Source of the DNA: JBFYKJ01 sp041306005
GTDB lineage: Archaea; Altiarchaeota; Altiarchaeia; JAFGQM01
NCBI GenBank assembly: GCA_041306005.1
Contig: JBFYKJ010000030.1
Coordinates: 1 to 9,794, forward strand
Direction: 5' to 3'
DNA: 9,794 nucleotides
In this document: piece after piece, positions 6,536 through 9,794 of the stretch
Layout of the letters: the number at the start of each line of letters is the position of its first letter
Position numbering within the stretch: the stretch's first letter is position 1
The notes under the pieces: generated by a model
The model's input: only the letters and a program-made list of their open reading frames with translations
What the model was told of the DNA's origin: nothing
Databases searched by the model: none
Program-made: the position numbers and the translations under genes

Positions 6536-6711
6536 AAGGAGATTCGGGTCTCGAGTTTCGGGTTCCGAATCCTCGCCCAAAGAAAACCGGGCTCCGCCCC
6601 GGCATCACTATCAAGCCCTGACTTTTGGGCAAACCGGCAGAGCCCGCGAGGGCCGGCCGTTAAAACTAAATAAGGAGGCAAAACCAAGGGAGAAAAACAG
6701 ACCTGGGCGTG

Positions 6712-6738
6712 GGGGTTCGAGAGAACCCCTTTATTTTC
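6712..6738 (+). terminator. Perfect hairpin with GAGA tetraloop and T-rich tail
   Basis: GGGGTTC (6712-6718) and GAACCCC (6723-6729) pair perfectly around GAGA, a GNRA-type loop, followed by TTTATTTTC (6730-6738). It could terminate a plus-strand transcript. If the radical SAM gene were transcribed from upstream, the hairpin would lie in its leader. Confidence 0.35.
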
Positions 6739-6743
6739 AAAAA

Positions 6744-6788
6744 GTCCCGGGGGCCTCGGCGAAGTTCCACGCTGAGGCCCCCTCGGAC
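6744..6788. other. Long stable hairpin, 16 base pairs
   Basis: The core GGGGGCCTC (6749-6757) pairs with GAGGCCCCC (6774-6782). It extends inward by G-T, G-C and C-G (6758-6760 with 6771-6773) and outward, after a small internal loop, by GTCC/GGAC (6744-6747 and 6785-6788). The apical loop is 10 nt. No T-tract follows, so it is not a plain terminator. It lies about 90 nt upstream of the radical SAM start. Confidence 0.5.
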
Positions 6789-6803
6789 AATCAAGGGTCC
6801 TGT

Positions 6804-6837
6804 GTCTCGAGTCTGCGGTCCGCAGAAGACTCAAGAC
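6804..6837. other. Bulged hairpin upstream of the radical SAM gene
   Basis: GTCTCGAGT (6804-6812) pairs with ACTCAAGAC (6829-6837) with one C-A mismatch. After a 3-nt bulge on the right side (AAG, 6826-6828), an inner CTGCG/CGCAG stem closes a 3-nt loop. The outer arm reuses the GTCTCGAGT sequence found at the left edge of the 6541-6856 segment. Confidence 0.4.
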
Positions 6838-6877
6838 CGAGGACTCAAGACCCGAACAACCTACCGGAAAATGAGAA

Positions 6878-8038
6878 ATGAACACCCTGGAAAAGATCGA
6901 TACCCTGGGTTCGGCGGCGAAATATGACGTTTGTGCGAGCACTTCTTGTCGGCCAGATGCTGTCAAGGGCTCTGGAAGAGGAGAAGAGAGGGTAGGGAAC
7001 CTGACCGGGCCCGGGATATGCCACTCCTTCACGCCCGATGGGAGGTGCGTGTCCCTGTTCAAGGTCCTTATGACTAACAACTGCAGCAACGACTGCAGGT
7101 ACTGCGCGAACAGCTGCGGCGCGGATACGCGGCGAGCGCAGTTCGAGCCCGACGAGCTGAGGAAAGCCTTCCTCAGCCTCTACCACCAGAACTGCGTGGA
7201 GGGGCTTTTCCTTAGCAGCGCTATCGGAGCCTGCGCCGACGAGACCGAGGACAACATGCTCGAAGTTATACGAGCACTGCGGACTGAAGACCATTTTCGA
7301 GGCTACATACACCTCAAGATAATGCCCGGAGTGGGAAAGGACATGATAGCGCAGGCCACGGAGCTCGCCGACCGGGTCTCCTTAAACCTTGAGGCCCCGA
7401 ACAGGATAAGGTTCCAGGAGCTGACATCGACAAAGGACTTCAAGATAGATTTGCTCAGGAGGATGAGATGGGTTAAATCGGAGCTCGGGGCTGAAAGTTC
7501 GGGCCAGACGACGCAGTTCGTCGTGGGCGCCTGCGGCGAGAGCGATTATGAGATATTAAAGACTGTTGATGACCTTTATGCTAAGATGAGCCTAAGGAGG
7601 TCTTACTTCTCAGCTTTCATGCCGGTGCCCGGGACTGACTTTGGGGGGCATCGCCAGACACCGCTGGTCCGGGAGCACCGCCTCTACCAGTGCGACTTTT
7701 TGATGAGGAAGTATGACTTTGACTTAGAAAGCTTCGTCTTCGGGGATAGTGGCCGATTGGACCTGCGCCTCGACCCGAAGATGTCCATCGCTATGCATGA
7801 AAGGGAGAATTTCCCAATCGAGATAAACGACGCCTCTTACCCGGACCTGCTGCGCGTTCCGGGAATAGGGCTGCAATCAGCGTTCAAGATAGCCAAGCTG
7901 ACCGAGGGAGGATTCAAGTTCAAGGAATTCGGCGAGCTGAAGAACCTCGGGGTCGTGATGGCCAGGGCCAAGAGGTTCATATCAGTTAATGGCAGGCGGC
8001 AGACGAGCCTCGCCGACTTTGGCAGCATAGCCATTTGA
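6878..8038 (+). CDS. Putative DNA modification/repair radical SAM protein (TIGR03916-like)
   Basis: 386 residues. The radical SAM cluster motif C-x3-C-x2-C is at C69, C73 and C76, preceded by the family block G-I-C-H-S-F-T-P-D-G-R-C-V-S-L (46-60) and followed by E-G-L-F-L-S-S (108-114) and Y-I-H-L-K-I-M-P (143-150). The N-terminal A-A-K-Y-D-V-C-A segment is also typical. Residues 321-342 carry a helix-hairpin-helix DNA-binding motif with L-L-R-V-P-G-I-G. The family is about 400 aa, uncharacterised, and known to occur with a DUF4130 and/or uracil-DNA-glycosylase-like partner, hence the proposed DNA role. The partner DUF4130 frame follows after 26 nt. An extra cysteine (C80) lies just after the cluster. 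The ATG at 6878 fits the family N-terminus; there is no clear ribosome binding site and no TATA box about 25 nt upstream, so the mRNA probably has a leader through the hairpin-rich region. Confidence 0.9.
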   Translation: MNTLEKIDTLGSAAKYDVCASTSCRPDAVKGSGRGEERVGNLTGPGICHSFTPDGRCVSLFKVLMTNNCSNDCRYCANSCGADTRRAQFEPDELRKAFLSLYHQNCVEGLFLSSAIGACADETEDNMLEVIRALRTEDHFRGYIHLKIMPGVGKDMIAQATELADRVSLNLEAPNRIRFQELTSTKDFKIDLLRRMRWVKSELGAESSGQTTQFVVGACGESDYEILKTVDDLYAKMSLRRSYFSAFMPVPGTDFGGHRQTPLVREHRLYQCDFLMRKYDFDLESFVFGDSGRLDLRLDPKMSIAMHERENFPIEINDASYPDLLRVPGIGLQSAFKIAKLTEGGFKFKEFGELKNLGVVMARAKRFISVNGRRQTSLADFGSIAI

Positions 8039-8064
8039 GCTGAATCACGGTTTAAGGAAGCCCA

Positions 8065-8757
8065 ATGAGATGCGAACAGCCCGGCAGGGGGCGAAGGCCC
8101 AAAGGCATGAGCTCGCAAACGGAGCTTAAGCACAGGATAGCCTACTTCCGGCGGAGCGGGGGCTTTGACCAGGGCCTGCTGATAAAGATCCTCGAGCAGG
8201 CGAACAGGCTGGGTGCGGAGTACGTGCTTTCCAATGTTTCTAACGAGGCCCGCCGTTTTTACAAAAGCTACCGCGGCGTCATTGGCGAGGCCCACCGGGC
8301 GTAGGCCTTCCTTAGGTTCAAGGAAACGGAGGAGTGTTGGCTAGTCGCGCATGCGGAGTTTGAGAACGACGTATCGGATCTCGTCCTGCACCACTTCATG
8401 TCCCGCTTCCCGATGAAGAAGGTAGTAATAGTCTCGGGCGGCGGCGCGCTTGTAGGGTGCGGGGGCAGGATGATGCGGGAGGACGCAGAGTGGTACAAAG
8501 GCGCGAAGTGGGGGCGAACGGACGGAAACGCTTTGAGGGGGTTTGTCCAGAGCGGCGAACAAGCCGGGCAGGGGGCGAAAGACCCGCTCTGGGAGGCCTT
8601 CTACCTCTCGCAAAACATCGACGCGAGGCGCAACAGGAAGCTCGCGATTAAGAACGTGCCGAAGAAGCTGTGGAAGCAGTTTGGAATAGGCGAAGCTTCG
8701 CTCATAGACCATGGGGTGCCGACCGTCCGGCTGACGGATTTCATGGGGGCGGTTTAA
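8065..8757 (+). pseudogene. DUF4130 protein (TIGR03915-like), interrupted by in-frame TAG
   Basis: From the ATG at 8065 one frame runs to the TAA at 8755-8757, broken only by a TAG at 8302-8304 (codon 80). Both sides are in the same frame and both match the family: before it A-E-Y-V-L-S-N...E-A-R-R-F-Y and G-E-A-H-R, after it F-L-R-F-K, then S-R-F-P, then F-Y-L-S-Q-N-I-D-A-R-R-N and P-K-K-L-W-K. The amber falls inside the conserved E-x-H-R-x-x-x-F-L-R-F block. No frameshift is needed to join the halves. It is either a nonsense mutation or base error, or a suppressed amber codon. Start choice: 8065 has AAGGAAG 4 nt upstream; 8107 is an alternative. The gene follows the radical SAM partner by 26 nt, presumably in one operon. 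Family members are described as probable DNA-metabolism proteins; the reaction is unknown. If read through, the product would be 230 residues. Confidence 0.8.
8302..8304 (+). other. In-frame amber codon within DUF4130
   Basis: This TAG is codon 80 of the frame starting at 8065. It sits where relatives, from memory, have a residue such as lysine between the H-R and F-L-R-F elements; AAG or CAG to TAG is a single substitution. In the window TAG ends the SdpI-family gene (3707-3709) and the hypothetical gene at 5093-5095 in places where the proteins look complete, so TAG is used as a stop in this genome. Confidence 0.9.
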
Positions 8758-8796
8758 AGGGGGCGGCCGGTCCACCGTTGCCCGGCCACGCATCGG

Positions 8797-8803
8797 TTTT
8801 ATC
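8797..8803 (+). promoter_or_regulatory. TATA-like box upstream of kae1
   Basis: TTTTATC, preceded by GG, is centred about 25 nt upstream of the GTG start at 8825, consistent with a leaderless kae1 mRNA. Just before it, GGCCGG (8765-8770) and CCGGCC (8782-8787) can form a hairpin that may end the DUF4130 transcript. Confidence 0.45.
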
Positions 8804-8824
8804 CCCTGATTTGCTAATTCTCCC

Positions 8825-9794
8825 GTGATATGCCTGGGAATAGAGGGGACTGCGCACACGCTTGGTGTGGGCATAGTCGATGACGACCGGATACTGGCGG
8901 ATGTCAAGAGGATGTACTCCCCAAATAGCGGGGGGATACACCCGAGAGAATCCGCACGGCATCTCGCCGAAAACTACGGCTCCGCGGTGAGGGAAGCGAT
9001 AGAAAAAGCAGGCATAGATAAGAAGGATATCGGCCTCATAGCGTTCTCCCAGGGCCCCGGCCTCGGGCCGTGCCTTGCCAACACCGCGGTCGGGGCGCGG
9101 GCGCTAGCGCTCTCCTTGGGCGTCCCGATAATCGGCGTCAACCACTGCGTGGCGCATATAGAGATAGGTAATATGATTGCGTCTAAGGAGCACAATGACT
9201 GGGCCCAGCCGCTCGTCCTTTACGTCTCGGGCGGCAACACCCAGATACTCATGTTCAAGGACGGCAGGTACCGCGTATTCGGCGAGACGCTTGATATCGG
9301 CGTCGGGAACATGCTCGACAAATTCGGCAGGGAAGCGGGGCTTGCCCACCCCGCGGGGCCGAAGATAGAAGAGCTTGCGCGGAAAGGGAAGGATGAGGGG
9401 TGCAGGTTCATCGAGCTCCCCTATGTGGTAAAGGGCAATGATTTGTCGTTCTCCGGGCTTTTGACCGAATCGCTAAAGAAGCTCCAAAGCCCAAAGGGCC
9501 CAAAGCACACTATGGAAGAAGTCTGCTACAGCCTGCAAGAGACCTCTTTTTCCATGATGGCCGAAGCGACAGAGAGAGCTCTTTGCCACCTGAAGTCTCA
9601 CTCGCTCCTGCTAACGGGCGGCGTCGCCAACAACAAGCGGCTTCGGGGGATGCTCAAGATTATGGCTGAAGACAACGGCGTAGAGTTCTCAGTCCCAAAG
9701 GGCTACTGCGGCGACAACGGCGTCATGATTGCCTGGACCGGCCTTTTGATGCACAAGAACGGTGTCAGGCACAAGATAGAGGACACCGCTGTCG
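8825..9794 (+). CDS. kae1: Kae1, KEOPS complex subunit (tRNA N6-threonylcarbamoyladenosine synthase), 3'-truncated
   Basis: Catalytic subunit of KEOPS, transferring the threonylcarbamoyl group to A37 of ANN-decoding tRNAs (t6A). The frame opens with GTG at 8825, giving V/M-I-C-L-G-I-E-G-T-A-H-T, the standard Kae1/TsaD N-terminus, and is open through the window end (323 codons). Metal-binding H107 and H111 lie in N-H-C-V-A-H. Other motifs: Q-G-P-G-L-G-P (near residue 80), S-G-G-N-T at 135-139, the nucleotide-site T-G-G-V-A-N-N at 264-270, and D297 in the Y-C-x-D-N-G block, the third metal ligand. Stand-alone archaeal Kae1 is about 325-335 aa, so only a short tail is missing, unless the gene continues as a Kae1-Bud32 fusion as in some methanogens; the window cannot tell. 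An out-of-frame ATG at 8830 is not used. Confidence 0.97.
   Translation, partial: MICLGIEGTAHTLGVGIVDDDRILADVKRMYSPNSGGIHPRESARHLAENYGSAVREAIEKAGIDKKDIGLIAFSQGPGLGPCLANTAVGARALALSLGVPIIGVNHCVAHIEIGNMIASKEHNDWAQPLVLYVSGGNTQILMFKDGRYRVFGETLDIGVGNMLDKFGREAGLAHPAGPKIEELARKGKDEGCRFIELPYVVKGNDLSFSGLLTESLKKLQSPKGPKHTMEEVCYSLQETSFSMMAEATERALCHLKSHSLLLTGGVANNKRLRGMLKIMAEDNGVEFSVPKGYCGDNGVMIAWTGLLMHKNGVRHKIEDTAV

Larger units (their letters stand above)
6541..6856. repeat. Hairpin-rich non-coding segment bracketed by imperfect inverted repeats
   Basis: The left edge TTCGGGTCTCGAG (6543-6555) matches the reverse complement of the right edge (6844-6856) at 12 of 13 positions. The left edge also holds a 7-bp inverted repeat, GATTCGG/CCGAATC (6541-6547 and 6565-6571). 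The right edge carries a direct repeat of GACTCAAGACC(C)GA (6828-6840 and 6842-6855), and GTCTCGAGT recurs at 6548-6556 and 6804-6812. Inside are further stems: GCCCAAAG/TTTTGGGC (6575-6582 and 6623-6630), plus the hairpins at 6712-6729, 6744-6788 and 6804-6837. No frame in the segment looks coding. A dispersed MITE-like element or a structured RNA of about 320 nt would both fit. It matches no known archaeal RNA motif I looked for (RNase P CR-I, SRP helix 8, tRNA). Confidence 0.45.

Noticed and set aside
6700..6740. tRNA T-arm (GGTTCGA inside GGGGGTTCGAGAGAACCCC)
   Set aside because: The stem closes on a 4-nt GAGA loop, not a 7-nt T-loop, and no acceptor, D or anticodon arms can be drawn around it.
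6541..6860. RNase P RNA or SRP RNA
   Set aside because: I found neither the conserved RNase P CR-I type sequence nor the SRP helix 8 motif on either strand.
6709..6927. GTG-started plus-strand frame of 72 codons overlapping the radical SAM start
   Set aside because: It is very rich in Arg, Pro, Lys and Thr, derives from the repeats and hairpins, and overlaps the start of a well-supported gene in another frame.
6262..7089. Minus-strand frame of 275 codons through the intergenic region into the radical SAM gene
   Set aside because: Its upstream part is antisense to conserved radical SAM residues and its middle is low-complexity sequence from the hairpin region; only the last 70 codons are kept as a weak alternative.
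8065..8757. Frameshift or two separate genes (8065-8304 and 8398-8757)
   Set aside because: Both parts are in the same frame with coding-like, family-matching sequence between the TAG and the ATG at 8398, so a single interrupted gene explains it.
8341..8907. Minus-strand frame of 188 codons opposite the DUF4130 gene and the start of kae1
   Set aside because: It is antisense to two recognisable conserved coding sequences and has no family features.

Overview
The window looks like a piece of an archaeal chromosome. Two proteins are diagnostic: an archaeal-type S-adenosylmethionine synthetase (1771-2979), which is unrelated in sequence to bacterial MetK, and a Kae1-type KEOPS subunit (8825 to the window end). 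Promoters fit too: a T-rich/TATA box lies about 25-30 nt upstream of several start codons, as expected for leaderless or nearly leaderless archaeal mRNAs. Base composition is moderately GC-rich, and ATA (Ile) and AGG (Arg) are common codons in most plus-strand genes. The lineage cannot be fixed from this sequence.

Layout. 1-1655 (+): 3' part of a peptidase-U32-family protein with its C-terminal extension, probably an RNA-hydroxylase-like Fe-S protein. 1771-2979 (+): AdoMet synthetase, followed by a terminator-like hairpin. 3062-3709 (+): SdpI/DUF1648 membrane protein. 3742-4467 and 4470-5024 (+): tandem paralogous membrane proteins with a bacterial-PH-like (YdbS-type) domain. 5093-5521 and 5522-6151 (-): a two-gene operon of an unknown soluble protein and a third, divergent PH-like membrane protein, converging on the previous pair. 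6152-6877: a 726-bp stretch with no secure gene, containing short direct repeats, two mutually exclusive small ORFs and a dense cluster of hairpins bracketed by imperfect inverted repeats. 6878-8038 and 8065-8757 (+): a radical SAM protein of the 'putative DNA modification/repair' family with its usual partner, a DUF4130 protein. The DUF4130 frame is interrupted by one in-frame TAG. 8825-9794 (+): Kae1, cut by the window end.

How the genes may relate. AdoMet synthetase makes the cofactor used by the radical SAM enzyme, though this is a general link and not evidence of an operon. U32 proteins and Kae1 both belong to RNA-modification biology. SdpI and the three PH-like proteins make a membrane-protein neighbourhood of unknown function. 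The radical SAM/DUF4130 pair is the most system-like element: it is a conserved, biochemically uncharacterised module, here without a recognisable uracil-DNA-glycosylase partner and with an amber codon in the second gene. The amber is either a nonsense mutation or sequencing error, or a read-through (possibly pyrrolysine) codon. TAG appears to act as a real stop in at least two neighbouring genes, so wholesale reassignment is not supported.
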